A stretch of 64,000 nt of DNA, taken from assembly GCA_964434165.1 (NCBI GenBank), contig CAYSUS010000002.1, positions 80,931 through 144,930 on the forward strand, read 5' to 3'. The position numbers were made by a program, and so were the translations under genes. How positions within the stretch are numbered: the first letter of the stretch is position 1; each line of letters opens with the position of its first letter. The notes under the pieces are model-generated. The model was not told where the DNA came from. It ran no database searches and saw nothing but the letters and a program-made list of their open reading frames with translations. This document shows, in pieces, positions 8,091-18,400 of the stretch. This DNA is from CAYSUS01 sp964434165 (lineage in GTDB: Bacteria; Planctomycetota; Planctomycetia; Pirellulales; Thermoguttaceae).

Positions 8091-10401
8091 TCACAGGACC
8101 GCGGGGCTGGGCGGCCGCGCGGCCCGCAGAAGGTCGCTTCTCGACCACTTCGCGGGCGCCTGGTCGGAGCTGGCGAGGGCCCTGGCCGCCGACGTCTCAC
8201 ACCGTGAGGAGGATCTTCGCGCCGCCGAGCGGCGGGCCCGGATCATTGTGGAAGCGGCGGCTTTCCTGCGGTGTTGCGACGATTCGGGCGTGCTTGCTGG
8301 GGCGGAGGTCCGTGCCCTCGATCGCCGGTTGCACCCCGCCGGGGCGTGGCCGCGACTGATCGAGACGTGGGATCAGCGGCGCGGGCCGGGGCTGTTCGAG
8401 GCCGAGGCGTCCGACGGCGGGAGTGGGTGTCGGGTGGCCGACGCCTTGGCCGGGCTCCCCGATCTTCCGGCCACGCGGCAGGTCGGCGCCCTGCTCATGC
8501 CGCAGAGGTCCGGCGGGCAAGAGGGCCGCATGGCCGCGCACGACCTGGGACGTCTCCACGAGCGCCTGCTGGGGATGCGTTTGGTCCGCGGCCGCGCGGG
8601 ACTCCGCGTGGAGCGGAGCCGCCAGGCCCGCAAAGCCGCGGGAGTCTTCTACACGCCGCCGTGCGTGGTCGGGTACATCGTCGAGAGTTCGATCGAATCA
8701 TGGCACGCGGCGAAGGACGGCGGGCCGGGCGCGCGGCCGCCGGTGATCGTCGATCCGGCCTGCGGCTGCGGGGCGTTTCTCTCCGCCACGCTGAAGCGCC
8801 GGGCAGCGGCCGGCGCCCGAGACGGGCGCCCAGGTGATCCGCTCATCGGTCTTCAGTCGTTGTACGGAGTGGATCTCGACGCCGAGGCCGTGCTGGCCGC
8901 GCGGCGGACGCTGTGGATCGAGGCCCGGCTCCTGTCCGCGCCGCGGCAAGGGGGCGCCCCCGGCGACGGGGACGTCAGCGACCTGCTTCGCCGGCGCATC
9001 GTCTGTTGCGACGCGCTGGCCGGCCCCGCCCTGGACGGACTCATGGGCCGGGCGGACGTGGTCCTGGGCAATCCGCCCTATCGCCGCGAGCTGGGTGCGA
9101 AAGCCTTGTTCGACCGACTGGCCGGCACCGACCTCGGCCGCCGGTGGCGCACCGCGCACATGGACCTGCACCAGTACTTCGTCCACCGCGGCCTGGAGCT
9201 TCTCCGGCCCGGCGGAGTCCTCTCCTTCATCCTCAGCGCCTACTGGACCGCGGGGCGCAGCGGGCGGCGGCTCGTGGCGGCCCTGCGCGAGGCGGCCCGG
9301 GTCGAAGAGGTGTTCCTCCTGGACGATATCCGCGTCTTCCGGGAAGTGGCCGGGCGCCACCTGATCGTGCGGGTCCGCAAAACGCCTGGGCCGGGAACGA
9401 CCCTGGTGAAGCGCCCGGGCGCGGGGGCGGGCTGCGATCTCGGAGAGGTGCTCTCGGAGCAAGTCCCCCTCGTGCGGTACGTGAAGGGCCCGAATCAACT
9501 CTTCCGGGGCGGGCGACTCGACCTGGAGCCGCCGGGCGACGAGGAGCTCGAACGACTCGACGGCCTTCCCACGCTGGGGAGGCTGGGGCGTGTGCGCCAG
9601 GGCATCGTGGAGAACCCGGCCCAGGTTACGCGGCGGATGAACGAGCGGCACGGCGGGCGGTGGCGCGTGGGCGAAGGGGTTTTTGCCCTCTCGGACGACG
9701 AGCTCCAGTCGCTCGAGCTGTCGTCCGCCGAGCGGAACCTGATCCGTCCCTACCATGACCTGTGCGACGTGGGGCGCTTCTATCTGGCCGATCGGCCGTC
9801 GCAATGGCTGATCTACTCCACGGCCCGGACCTGCCCCGACCTGGCCCGTTGCCCTGCCCTGCGGCGCCACCTGGAACGGTTCCGGCCGCTACTGGAGGCG
9901 CGGCGCGAGGTCCGCAGGGGAGTGCGCGCCTGGTGGCACCTGCACTGGCCGCGCGACGAAGCGGTGTGGCGGGCGTCGAAGGTGATCGCCCTGCAGATGG
10001 CCCGGCGTCCGTCGTTCGTCTCTGCGGAACGGCCGGTGTATGTACCCTTCAGCGTAAACGTGTTCGTGCCGGGGCCCGAGCGGCGCGAGCACGTGCGCTA
10101 CTTCGCCGCGGTATTGGGCAGCCGGCTGCTGGAGGCGTGGTTCCGCCGCCATGCCAAGCGTCGCGGGGTGGGGCTGGAGATCAACGGGGGGCTGCTCGCG
10201 CAGGCCCCTCTTCGCCCCATCGATTTCGCCGATCCGCGCGAGCGGCAAGTCCACGACCGCCTCGTCGAGCTGGCCGGCGCGGTCACGCGCGCCGAACCTG
10301 CCCCGCGCGAGGATCCGCGCTCCCTGGAGCCCCTGGCAGAGATCGACCGGCTCATGGACGATCTCTACGGCGTGTCCGGCGGCGCGGCGAATCGGGCCTG
10401 A
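8077..10401 (+). CDS. Orphan Eco57I-type N6-adenine DNA methyltransferase
   Basis: A 774-residue class I methyltransferase. DPACGCGAF (226-234) is the SAM-binding motif I and NPPY (332-335) is the catalytic motif IV of N6-adenine methyltransferases. GVFYTPPCVVGYIVE just before motif I is typical of the Eco57I/type IIG-like group. The C-terminal half (from about residue 470) would be the target-recognition part, with TSSA/AEWL-type features common in that group. No nuclease motif (PD-ExK) was found at the N-terminus, and no restriction gene lies beside it. The gene overlaps the peptidase gene by 14 bp. It could be a solitary modification enzyme, part of a BREX- or DISARM-like set elsewhere, or a phage-exclusion factor. 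Confidence 0.85.
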   Translation: MPGRSHRTAGLGGRAARRRSLLDHFAGAWSELARALAADVSHREEDLRAAERRARIIVEAAAFLRCCDDSGVLAGAEVRALDRRLHPAGAWPRLIETWDQRRGPGLFEAEASDGGSGCRVADALAGLPDLPATRQVGALLMPQRSGGQEGRMAAHDLGRLHERLLGMRLVRGRAGLRVERSRQARKAAGVFYTPPCVVGYIVESSIESWHAAKDGGPGARPPVIVDPACGCGAFLSATLKRRAAAGARDGRPGDPLIGLQSLYGVDLDAEAVLAARRTLWIEARLLSAPRQGGAPGDGDVSDLLRRRIVCCDALAGPALDGLMGRADVVLGNPPYRRELGAKALFDRLAGTDLGRRWRTAHMDLHQYFVHRGLELLRPGGVLSFILSAYWTAGRSGRRLVAALREAARVEEVFLLDDIRVFREVAGRHLIVRVRKTPGPGTTLVKRPGAGAGCDLGEVLSEQVPLVRYVKGPNQLFRGGRLDLEPPGDEELERLDGLPTLGRLGRVRQGIVENPAQVTRRMNERHGGRWRVGEGVFALSDDELQSLELSSAERNLIRPYHDLCDVGRFYLADRPSQWLIYSTARTCPDLARCPALRRHLERFRPLLEARREVRRGVRAWWHLHWPRDEAVWRASKVIALQMARRPSFVSAERPVYVPFSVNVFVPGPERREHVRYFAAVLGSRLLEAWFRRHAKRRGVGLEINGGLLAQAPLRPIDFADPRERQVHDRLVELAGAVTRAEPAPREDPRSLEPLAEIDRLMDDLYGVSGGAANRA

Positions 10402-10456
10402 GGCATGCGGTGGGGCCGGGGCGGCGGACGCGCGCGGTTGCTGCTTGGAGAGGAGA

Positions 10457-10497
10457 GGGACAGCCCCGTTTTCGCTTCGCGAAAGCGGGACGGTCCC
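10457..10497. terminator. long hairpin between convergent genes
   Basis: An outer stem GGGAC/GTCCC (10457-10461 with 10493-10497) encloses an 11-pair inner stem (10465-10475 with 10479-10489, one G-U pair) and a 3-nt loop. It reaches the first base of the glgC stop codon region and could end transcription from both sides. It may also be a dispersed REP-like element. Confidence 0.55.
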
Positions 10498-11780
10498 TAA
10501 AGCCTCGTCCCGTCCGGCAGCGTGACGTCCTTGGGGATGACCACGATCCCGTCGCGGACCATGCCGAGCTCGGTCTCGTCGGTGTTCTCCGCGCCGTGGC
10601 CGTTGGTGATCGTGCAATTTCGCCCCACGCAACAGTTCTTGTCGATGATGGCGCCGTCGATGACGGTTCCCGCGCCGATGCCCAGCGGGACCCCGGCGGG
10701 TCCGTGGCTGGCCGTGCTGCCGGGCACGTAGTAGAAATCGCCGCCCATCAGGATCGAGTTGCGCACGGTCACGTCGGGTCCGATCAGGCACCGCAGGCCG
10801 ACGACGCTGTTCTCGATGGTCGCTCCCTGCTGGATGATGCAGCCGTCGGCGATGAGGCTGCCGCGGACCGTGGCCCCGTCGATTCGCGACGGGGGCAGGA
10901 ACCGGGCGCGGCTGTAGATCGGGGCGTCCTGCGAGACGAGCTGGAACGGCGGCTCGGTCGTGGTCAGGCTGAGGTTGGCCTCGAAGAAGGACTTGATGGT
11001 GCCGATGTCCTCCCAGTAGCCGTCGAACAAATGGACCTGCACGTGGCGCGAGCGGATCGAGGCGGGGAAGATCTCGCGCCCGAAGTCCTGATAGTCCGTC
11101 TTCTCCAGGACATCGAACAGGGTCTCGCGGTTGAACAGGTAGATGCCCATGCTGGCCAGGCAGTCGCGTCCCCGGCTGGGGATGCCGCGGGCATCGATCC
11201 AGGCCGGATCCGTGCGGACCATGTCCAGCTCCTCCTTGGCCTTGGGCTTCTCGAGGAAGCCGTCCACCCGGCCCGAGTCGTCCACGCGCATGATGCCCAG
11301 CCCCGAGGCGTGGTCGCTGGGCACCGGCACCGCGGCGATGGTCACGTCGGCCCCGGCCGCCAGGTGAGTCTGCATCATGTGCCGGAAGTCTATGCGGTAG
11401 AGCTGGTCGCCGGAGAGGATGAGGACGTGCTCGATGCTCCGCTCCTGGATGTAGCGAAGGTTCTGCCGGACGGCGTCGGCCGTGCCCTGGTACCAGTCGG
11501 CCCGACTGTAGGTCTGCTGGGCGGCCAGGATCTCCACGAAGCCCCGGCTGAACTGATCGAAGACGTAGGTCGAGCGGATGTGCTGGTGGAGGCTGGCCGA
11601 CATGAACTGCGTGAGCACGTACATGCGGTGCAGCCCGCTGTTGATGCAGTTCGACAGGGGGATGTCGATCAGCCGGTACTTCCCGGCGATCGGCACGGCG
11701 GGCTTGGAGCGGAACTTGGTGAGCGGATACAGCCGCGTCCCGCGGCCGCCGCCCAAGACCAGCGCAACCACGTTCTTCAT
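10497..11780 (-). CDS. glgC: Glucose-1-phosphate adenylyltransferase (GlgC)
   Basis: ADP-glucose pyrophosphorylase makes ADP-glucose from glucose-1-phosphate and ATP, the committed step of glycogen synthesis in the cytoplasm. The 427-residue product has the family length. The N-terminus carries the nucleotide-binding loop GGGRGTRLYPLTKFRSKPAVP, and downstream DIPLSNCINSG, YQGTADAVRQN (substrate-binding region) and SGDQLYR are all classical. The C-terminal third is a left-handed beta-helix with the repeats expected for the allosteric domain. The ATG at 11780 begins the conserved MKNVVALVLGGG. No other glycogen gene lies beside it. The gene converges with the methyltransferase gene and has a good -10 hexamer upstream. 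Confidence 0.97.
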   Translation of the reverse strand: MKNVVALVLGGGRGTRLYPLTKFRSKPAVPIAGKYRLIDIPLSNCINSGLHRMYVLTQFMSASLHQHIRSTYVFDQFSRGFVEILAAQQTYSRADWYQGTADAVRQNLRYIQERSIEHVLILSGDQLYRIDFRHMMQTHLAAGADVTIAAVPVPSDHASGLGIMRVDDSGRVDGFLEKPKAKEELDMVRTDPAWIDARGIPSRGRDCLASMGIYLFNRETLFDVLEKTDYQDFGREIFPASIRSRHVQVHLFDGYWEDIGTIKSFFEANLSLTTTEPPFQLVSQDAPIYSRARFLPPSRIDGATVRGSLIADGCIIQQGATIENSVVGLRCLIGPDVTVRNSILMGGDFYYVPGSTASHGPAGVPLGIGAGTVIDGAIIDKNCCVGRNCTITNGHGAENTDETELGMVRDGIVVIPKDVTLPDGTRL

Positions 11781-11836
11781 GGGGGCTCCGAAGCGTCAGT
11801 TCGAGTCGTTGCGGGTTCTGTGCGGGCCGGCAAGGG

Positions 11837-11865
11837 ATTCTAGTCCAACCCCTTACCGCCCGAAA
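11837..11865 (-). promoter_or_regulatory. promoter-like site for glgC
   Basis: On the minus strand TTTCGG (11865-11860), a 17-bp spacer and TAGAAT (11842-11837) lie about 56 bp before the glgC ATG. The -10 is strong; the -35 is weak. Confidence 0.4.
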
Positions 11866-12148
11866 CCGTCCCCATTGGGGAGCCGCCGCGTCCCGCCCGA
11901 CCGGCGCGAAGGCCTGCGGCCTGCGCAAGGATGTCTGGGAGGATTGTGATGATCCCCAGGGAGCTTCCCATCCTTCCAAATATTCCGACATCTCCCAAAC
12001 TCGTTGTTTTATCAAGTCCAGTTTCCTTATGGACGATGTTACGCACAACGGACGGTCGGAACGCCGTGCGGGGACATCGGATAGAGGATGGAGCGGTTCC
12101 GACCTGGGTGGCTGACCCCGGTGCCCCGGCTTCCCCAGTCAAGAACGG
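11866..12148. other. intergenic control region between glgC and the porin gene
   Basis: About 370 bp (from 11781) separate the divergent glgC and porin starts. The part from about 11940 to 12050 is visibly AT-richer than its surroundings. It includes TTGTTT at 12004 without a convincing -10 at the right distance. I see no gene, tRNA or known riboswitch here. Confidence 0.4.
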
Positions 12149-13777
12149 ATGCTCAACATGACTCAATCAACGCACCTCATGATGCTCCTGGGCGCCTTGG
12201 CGCTCGGATGGGGCGGTGAAGCGGTCGGGGACGACCGCGGCGCCCCAGCTTTTCCAGCCGGTTACGGCGATCCCACGTCCTACTCGCCGGACTACGATTA
12301 CTCCGGCAACTACAAGGATCCGGCGCCCTACGTCCAGCCGGCGCCAATCGCGGTACGTTCGGAGCCGGCGCCGCTGGCGGGGCACGAGATGGCCGTGCGG
12401 GCGCCGGCCGACGACTCGATGGCCCGGCGGATCGCGGAGCTGGAGGCCGAGCACCGGGCGCTCCGCGAGGAGTTGGCGCGCCTCCGCGAAAACCCCACGC
12501 GATTGCCCCATATCCCGGCGACCCCTGTCAGCGCGGCCCCGGCCCCCGAGGCCCCGCCGGCGGAGGAGGACTACTTCACGCTCGACGAGCTGAAGAGCGA
12601 GATGAAGAAGCTCGCTTGGACGAAGGGCGAGCTGAAGATCGTCCCCTACGGCGCCTTCTGGGGCGACGTGAACTACAACACCGAGCGGACCGTGCCCGGC
12701 CCGTACGCCGTGTACGTGCGGTCGGCCCAGACCGATCCGGAGGACGAGTTCTACGTCGATGCACGGCGCTCGCGGTTCGGCTTGAACATCGACGGCCCCA
12801 AGGTCCCGCTGTTGGGCAACGCCTCCAGCGGGGCCAAGGTGGAGATCGACTTCTTCGGCGACGGGCCGGTCAATCCCAACCGGGCAGGCGTGCTCCTGCG
12901 CCACGCCTACTTCGACGTGAAGAACGACGACTTCATGTTCCTGTTCGGGCAGACGTGGGACCTGATCTCCCCCCTCTATCCCAGCACCCTGAACTACGCC
13001 GTGGGCTGGGACGGAGGCAACATCGGCTACCGCCGCGCCCAGGCCAGATTCGATCGCTATCTCAAGTTCTCCGACGTGCTGATGATGGAGGTGCAGGGCT
13101 CGATCAACCAGGACGTCATCCCCGACTTCGCCACCACCCCCGGCGTGGACCGCGAGGCGGCCGACTGGCCGATCCTCGAGGGCCGCCTGGGATGGGTCGT
13201 CGGGCATCGCGGCAAGGGATGCAAGCCCGTCAAGTTCGGCATCTCCGGCCACATCGGCGAGACCGAGTTCGACTTCACCCAGGTCGGCCCCGCGCCGTTG
13301 AACCTCCCGCCGGCCAGCCAGCAGAGGTTCCGCACCTGGTCGTTCAACGCCGACATGCTGGTACCGGTCGGCGATTACGTGACCTTCAAGGGCGAGTTCT
13401 TCACCGGAGAGAACCTCAGCGCGTTCCTCGGCGGCATCGGCCAGGGCGTGTGCGTCTGCAACCGCAACACGATCCGATCGACCGGCGGCTGGTTCGACGT
13501 GGGCGTTGATTGGACCGATCGCTTCCACACCCACGCGGGCTGGGGCCTCGACGACCCGGTCAACACCGACTTCCTCTTCGGGCGCACGTACAACCAGTTC
13601 TTCTTCGTCAACTTCACGTACGACGTGACGAAGAACTTCGTGACCGGCATCGAGGTCACGTCCTGGAAGACGCTGTACCAGGACCGCCGCACCGGACAGA
13701 TCCCCGACGCCAATCTCGCGCCCACGCGCCCAGGCGAGGCCGTGGTCATCGACTGGATGCTCAAGTACTCGTTCTAG
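12149..13777 (+). CDS. Outer-membrane porin, OprO/OprP-like
   Basis: A 542-residue secreted protein with an N-terminal signal sequence (hydrophobic MMLLGALALGWGG), a coiled-coil stretch (MARRIAELEAEHRALREELARLRE, about residues 91-114), and a C-terminal beta-barrel region with alternating aromatic and glycine-rich strands ending in a Phe (MLKYSF), the classical outer-membrane signature. VDARRSRFGLNIDGP and the repeated strand pattern resemble the phosphate-selective porin group. The coiled-coil could tether the barrel to the cell wall. A second ATG at 12158 is a possible start. The substrate cannot be deduced; 'phosphate-selective' is a family name only. Confidence 0.8.
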   Translation: MLNMTQSTHLMMLLGALALGWGGEAVGDDRGAPAFPAGYGDPTSYSPDYDYSGNYKDPAPYVQPAPIAVRSEPAPLAGHEMAVRAPADDSMARRIAELEAEHRALREELARLRENPTRLPHIPATPVSAAPAPEAPPAEEDYFTLDELKSEMKKLAWTKGELKIVPYGAFWGDVNYNTERTVPGPYAVYVRSAQTDPEDEFYVDARRSRFGLNIDGPKVPLLGNASSGAKVEIDFFGDGPVNPNRAGVLLRHAYFDVKNDDFMFLFGQTWDLISPLYPSTLNYAVGWDGGNIGYRRAQARFDRYLKFSDVLMMEVQGSINQDVIPDFATTPGVDREAADWPILEGRLGWVVGHRGKGCKPVKFGISGHIGETEFDFTQVGPAPLNLPPASQQRFRTWSFNADMLVPVGDYVTFKGEFFTGENLSAFLGGIGQGVCVCNRNTIRSTGGWFDVGVDWTDRFHTHAGWGLDDPVNTDFLFGRTYNQFFFVNFTYDVTKNFVTGIEVTSWKTLYQDRRTGQIPDANLAPTRPGEAVVIDWMLKYSF

Positions 13778-13848
13778 CTCAGAACGGGAGAAGCCGGCCC
13801 GGGTGCGCCAGACGCGCCCGCGAGCCCTGCAACCGCGCAAGACCGGCG

Positions 13849-13889
13849 GCAGCGCCGGGAGCCGCGCTCGGCGCAGCTCCCGGCGCTGC
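13849..13889 (+). terminator. strong rho-independent terminator after the porin gene
   Basis: A perfect 14-bp stem (13849-13862 with 13876-13889), GC-rich, with a 13-nt loop, is followed directly by TTTTCTT. This is the clearest intrinsic terminator before the ncRNA locus at 60.5 kb. Confidence 0.85.
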
Positions 13890-13947
13890 GTTTTCTTGGG
13901 CGGCCGCATTCCCCGCCCCGTGGTGGAGCGCGAATACCCCCGCTTCC

Positions 13948-13976
13948 TTGACTCGATCAGGGGGGCGACTTAGCAT
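13948..13976 (+). promoter_or_regulatory. promoter for the RND efflux operon
   Basis: TTGACT (13948-13953), a 17-bp spacer and TAGCAT (13971-13976) lie 72 bp before the ATG of the membrane-fusion protein. It is one of the best matches to a sigma-70-type promoter in the window. Confidence 0.6.
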
Positions 13977-14048
13977 TTCCAGAGCGGGACGCCGGGCGCC
14001 TGGGCCGCGTCCCGCGCCTTTTTTCTGTTTGCGCAGGAGCCGCCGCGG

Positions 14049-15422
14049 ATGCCTGTCCGTTCCGCCGATCCCCGTGTCCCTTGCATCCCGCGTCCCTCCG
14101 CAGGACCGATCGCTCCAGGCAAGCTCCTCACGGCGGCGCTGCTCCTCGTGGGGCTGCTCGCGTCGGCGGGCCTGGCCCGCGCCCAGCCCCCGGGGGCCCA
14201 GCGCGCCCAGCCCGTCGAGGCCGCGCCCGTCCAGAAGCGGGCCATGCCCCAGGGCCGCCAGTTCGTGGGCACGGTCGAGCCGCTAAAGACCAGCACGATC
14301 GGCAGCGCGGTCGAGGAGCTCGTGGAGAGCTTTCTCGTGGACGAAGGCGACGCGGTCAAGGAGGACGATGTCCTGGTCGAGCTGCGCATCGACGCGGTGG
14401 CCATTCAACTGAAGGCTGCCGAGGCCGAGCTGCGGTTCCGCCAGAAGGAGCTCGACGAGCTGGAGAACGGTTCGCGCCAGGAGGAGATCGATCGGGCCGA
14501 GGCCGAGGTCTGGGCGGCCGCGGCCGTGCGCGACTACGCCGCCCAGCGGCTGCGCCGCACCGAGCAACTGGCCGAGCAGCGCGTGATCACCGAGGAGGAG
14601 CTTCAGGAGAAGACCTCGGCGGCGATCGCGGCGGAGAGGAACTTCGACGCCAAGCTGGCCGCCTGGCTGCTGGTGCTCGCCGGTCCGCGCGACGAGAAGA
14701 TTGAACAGGCCCGGGCCCGGGTGGCCATGCAGACCGAAACGGTCAACCATCTGAAGGACGAAAAGGCCCGGCACACGATTCTCGCCCCCTTCGATGGGAT
14801 CGTGACCAGGGAGCACACCGAGGTTGGGCAGTGGGTGGCCAAGGGCGACCCGGTGGTCGAGCTGGTCGATATCAGCAAGGTCCTGGTCGAGGTGCCGGTG
14901 CTGGAGGATTACGTGGGCCGGCTGCGGCCCGGCATGAAGTGGATTGGGGTGGAGGTGAACGCCCTGCGCGGAGAGGAGCTTGAGCCCTGGGTGGCCGACA
15001 AGCTTCGGCAAGGGGTGATCGACGCCGTGGTGCCGCAAGGGGACGTGCGCTCGCGGAGCTTCCCCGTCAAGGTCCTCTACGATAACCCGGTGGTGGACGG
15101 CCGTCCGCTCCTGGCGGCGGGGATGCTCGCGCGCGTGACGCTTCCCGTGGGCGACGAGACCGAGGTGCTTGCAGTTCCCAAGGATGCCCTGGTGCTTGGC
15201 GAGGGGGAGGCGAAGGTCTGGGTGGTCAACCCGGAGGCCGAGCCGCCCAAACAGGTCCGGCCGGTGCCCGTCCAGGTCGGCACGGCGTCGGACGAGCGGT
15301 GGATCGAGGTGAAAGGCGACCTGAAGGAAGGCGAGCTGGTGATCACCAAGGGGAACGAGCGCGTCGTGCCCGTCGCGCCGGTCAAGGTGGAGAGGATCGT
15401 GGGGCGGGGGCCGTCGGAGTAG
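14049..15422 (+). CDS. RND efflux periplasmic adaptor (membrane-fusion protein)
   Basis: A 457-residue HlyD/AcrA-type adaptor that joins an inner-membrane RND pump to an outer-membrane channel. A signal sequence (LLTAALLLVGLLASAGLARAQ) begins after about 25 residues. Next come the biotinyl-lipoyl-like half (TVEPLKTSTIGSAVEELVESFLVDEGDAV), a long alpha-helical hairpin (about 115-240) with many Glu/Arg heptads, the second lipoyl half (HTILAPFDGIVTREHTEVGQWV), and beta-barrel and membrane-proximal domains. The RND transporter gene follows after 76 bp in the same orientation. No outer-membrane TolC-like gene is in view, so the channel must be elsewhere. The substrate is unknown. Confidence 0.9.
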   Translation: MPVRSADPRVPCIPRPSAGPIAPGKLLTAALLLVGLLASAGLARAQPPGAQRAQPVEAAPVQKRAMPQGRQFVGTVEPLKTSTIGSAVEELVESFLVDEGDAVKEDDVLVELRIDAVAIQLKAAEAELRFRQKELDELENGSRQEEIDRAEAEVWAAAAVRDYAAQRLRRTEQLAEQRVITEEELQEKTSAAIAAERNFDAKLAAWLLVLAGPRDEKIEQARARVAMQTETVNHLKDEKARHTILAPFDGIVTREHTEVGQWVAKGDPVVELVDISKVLVEVPVLEDYVGRLRPGMKWIGVEVNALRGEELEPWVADKLRQGVIDAVVPQGDVRSRSFPVKVLYDNPVVDGRPLLAAGMLARVTLPVGDETEVLAVPKDALVLGEGEAKVWVVNPEAEPPKQVRPVPVQVGTASDERWIEVKGDLKEGELVITKGNERVVPVAPVKVERIVGRGPSE

Positions 15423-15498
15423 CGGCCGCCTCGATCCACCCCCCGCGACGCCTCATCGAGACGACAACTCGCCTCTCGCGCTGCGAGCGGCTCAAGCG

Positions 15499-18400
15499 AT
15501 GCAGTTGATCGAAGCCTTCGTCCGCAATCCCGTGAAGGTCGCCGTCGGCGTGCTGCTGGTGGCGCTGTTCGGGTTCATCGCGCTGTTCCGCCTGCCCAAG
15601 CAGCTCACGCCCGAGGTGGAGATCCCCAAGGTCTCGATCGAGACCCGCTGGCCCGGGGCCAGCCCGGAGGAGGTCGAGCGGGAGATCGTCCAGGAGCAGG
15701 AAGAACAGCTCCAGAGCGTCGAAGGCGTGACCAAGCTCTCGGCCGAGTGCGCCAACTCGGTGGGCACGATCATCCTGGAGTTCCCCGTCGGCACCGACCT
15801 GGGCGAGGTGCTCACCAAGGTCAACGCCCGACTGCAGCAGGTCCCGGAGTATCCGGAGGACGCGGACGAGCCGATCATCAGCACGTCGGACCCCAGGGCG
15901 AACGCCATCGCCTGGTTCATCCTCCGGCCGCGCGTCCCCAGCCCCGGGGAGGTGGCGGTCTTTCAGGAGGAGAACCCCGACCTGGCCGAGCTGGTCGAGC
16001 CCATCCGGCGGGCCCACAGTCCAGGCCTGGCGGCGCGGCGGGTCGAGACGATCGTCGCGGAGAACCCCGATCTGGTCGAGCGGCTCGAGCCGCTGATCCC
16101 CGAAGACATCGACGTGCCGAAGAAGCGGCTGTTCGCCGAGGACTACATCGAGGCGGCGTTCGAGCGGGTCGAAGGGGTCTCCAACGCCAACGTGTACGGC
16201 GGGCGCGAGGAGGAGATGCAGGTCATCGTCGATCCCCAGCTCCTGGCCGCGCGGGGCCTGACGATCATGGACATCCGCCGCGCGCTGCGCGCGGAGAACC
16301 GCGACATCTCCGGGGGCGACCTGTGGGAAGGCAAGCGCCGCTGGGTGGTCCGCACCTTGGGCCGCTTCCGTGACGAGGAGATGGTCAAGAGCGTGATCGT
16401 CGCGCAGGGGCCGTCGGGCGAGCCGATCTACCTGGGCGACGTGGCCGAGGTGGAGCTCGGCTACAAGAAGCCCACCGGCGTGGTGAAGAACTTCGGCACC
16501 GCCTGCCTGGCCATCAACTGCGTGCGCGAGACCGGGGCCAACGTGCTGGACACGATGGAGCAGCTCCAAGCCGTCGCGGCCGGACTCAACGCCGACCTGC
16601 TCAAGCGCCGCGGCCTGGAGCTGGTCCAGGTCTACGACGAGACCGAGTACATCAACGACTCAATCAACGTCGTCCAGGGCAACATCCTCTACGCCGGCCT
16701 GCTCACCGTCGGCGTGCTCCTCCTGTTCCTCCGCAGCGGGCGCTCGACTCTGGTCATCTTCCTGGCCATCCCCACGAGCATCATCGGCACCTTCCTGCTG
16801 CTGGACCTGATGGGCCGGTCGCTCAACGTGATCAGCCTGGCCGGGCTGGCCTTTGCCGTGGGGATGCTCGTCGACAACGCCGTGGTCGTGCTGGAGAACT
16901 GCTACCGGCACGCGGAGATGGGCGACGACCCGTTCCGGGCGTCGGTGCGCGGCGCCGGCGAGGTGTGGGGCGCCGTGGTGGCCTCCACGCTCACCACGCT
17001 GGCCGTGTTCCTGCCCGTCCTGTTCGTCCAGGAAGAGGCCGGGCAGCTCTTTCGCGACATCGCCCTGGCCATCAGCGCCGCGGTGGGGCTGTCGCTGATC
17101 GTCTCCATCACCGTGATCCCCTGCGCCGCCGCCCGGCTGCTCCGCGCCGGGGGACGGCACGGCGACGCACAGCCGCCGACCCCCACGCCCGGCCTGGCCC
17201 ACGCGCGTGAGCCGTTGGGGGATGGGAACGGGTTCGGCGAGACGGGCTTCGGCGGCGACGGGCCGCCGCGTCAGAGCGAAGACGGGCCGAGGGGATGGCG
17301 CGGTCGGCTGGTGTCCTCGGCGCGCGGCATCCTCCGAGCCATCACCTCGGCGGCTGATCTCGTGGCCCGGGCGTTCATCAACCACGTCGTCGGCGTGAAC
17401 CGGTTCCTCCAGCGGAGCATCTTCCTGCGGCTGGCCACGGCCCTCGGGTTCATCGGGGCCGCGGTACTGATCGCCTGGCTGCTGATGCCTAAGGTGGAGT
17501 ACCTTCCCGAGGGGAACCGCAACCTGGTGTTCGGGATCATGCTTCCGCCGCCGGGCTACAACGTCGAGGAGACGCTCCAGATGGGCGTCCAGTTGGAGGA
17601 GGCGATGCGCCCCTTCTGGGACGTCAACGCGGGGGACCCCGCGAACGAGCAGCTCGAGTATCCGGCGATCTCCGATTACTTCTTCGTGGCCACCGGCCGT
17701 CAGGTGTTCATCGGCCTGAAGGCCCTCGACGGCTGGAAGGCCGGTCAGCTCGTCCCGCTGGTGCAGAACGCGGCCGCCGACCTGCCGGGCACGATCACCA
17801 TCGTCAGCCAGCGGAGCCTCTTCTCCCGCGAGCTGGCCACCGGGCGCACCGTCGACGTGGAGATCACTGGCCCGGAGCTGCCCCGGCTCGTCGAGCTGGC
17901 CCGGGGCGTGTTCTTCCAGGTGCCCACAGCGGCCGGCATCACAGAGAGCAAGCCGATCGACGAGGTGCTGCCCGAGGAGCGGCCCTTGGTGGTCCGCGAG
18001 GAGAATGGTTACGCAATCCTGCTTCGAGAGCCGGCCCGGGCGTTTCCCAAGCCGAGCCTCGACCTGACCAGCCCGGAACTGCACGTGCTCCGCAAGACCA
18101 AGCAGGCCGCCGATCTGGGAGTGACCACCGACGAGATCGGCTACACGGTCGATGCGTTGATCGACGGGGCGTACGCGGCCGACTACTACATCGGCGGCGA
18201 CAAGATCGACCTGACCATCTTGGGCAGCGAGGAGTACGCCCAGTGGACGCAGGACCTGGGGCGCATGCCCATCGCCGCGCCCTCCGGCGAGCTGATCCCG
18301 CTGGAGGCCCTGGCCGACGTGAAGCTCGCCGGCGGCCCCGAGCAGATCAACCGCCGCGAGCGCCAGCGCGCGATCACGATCTCGGTCACGCCCCCCCAGC

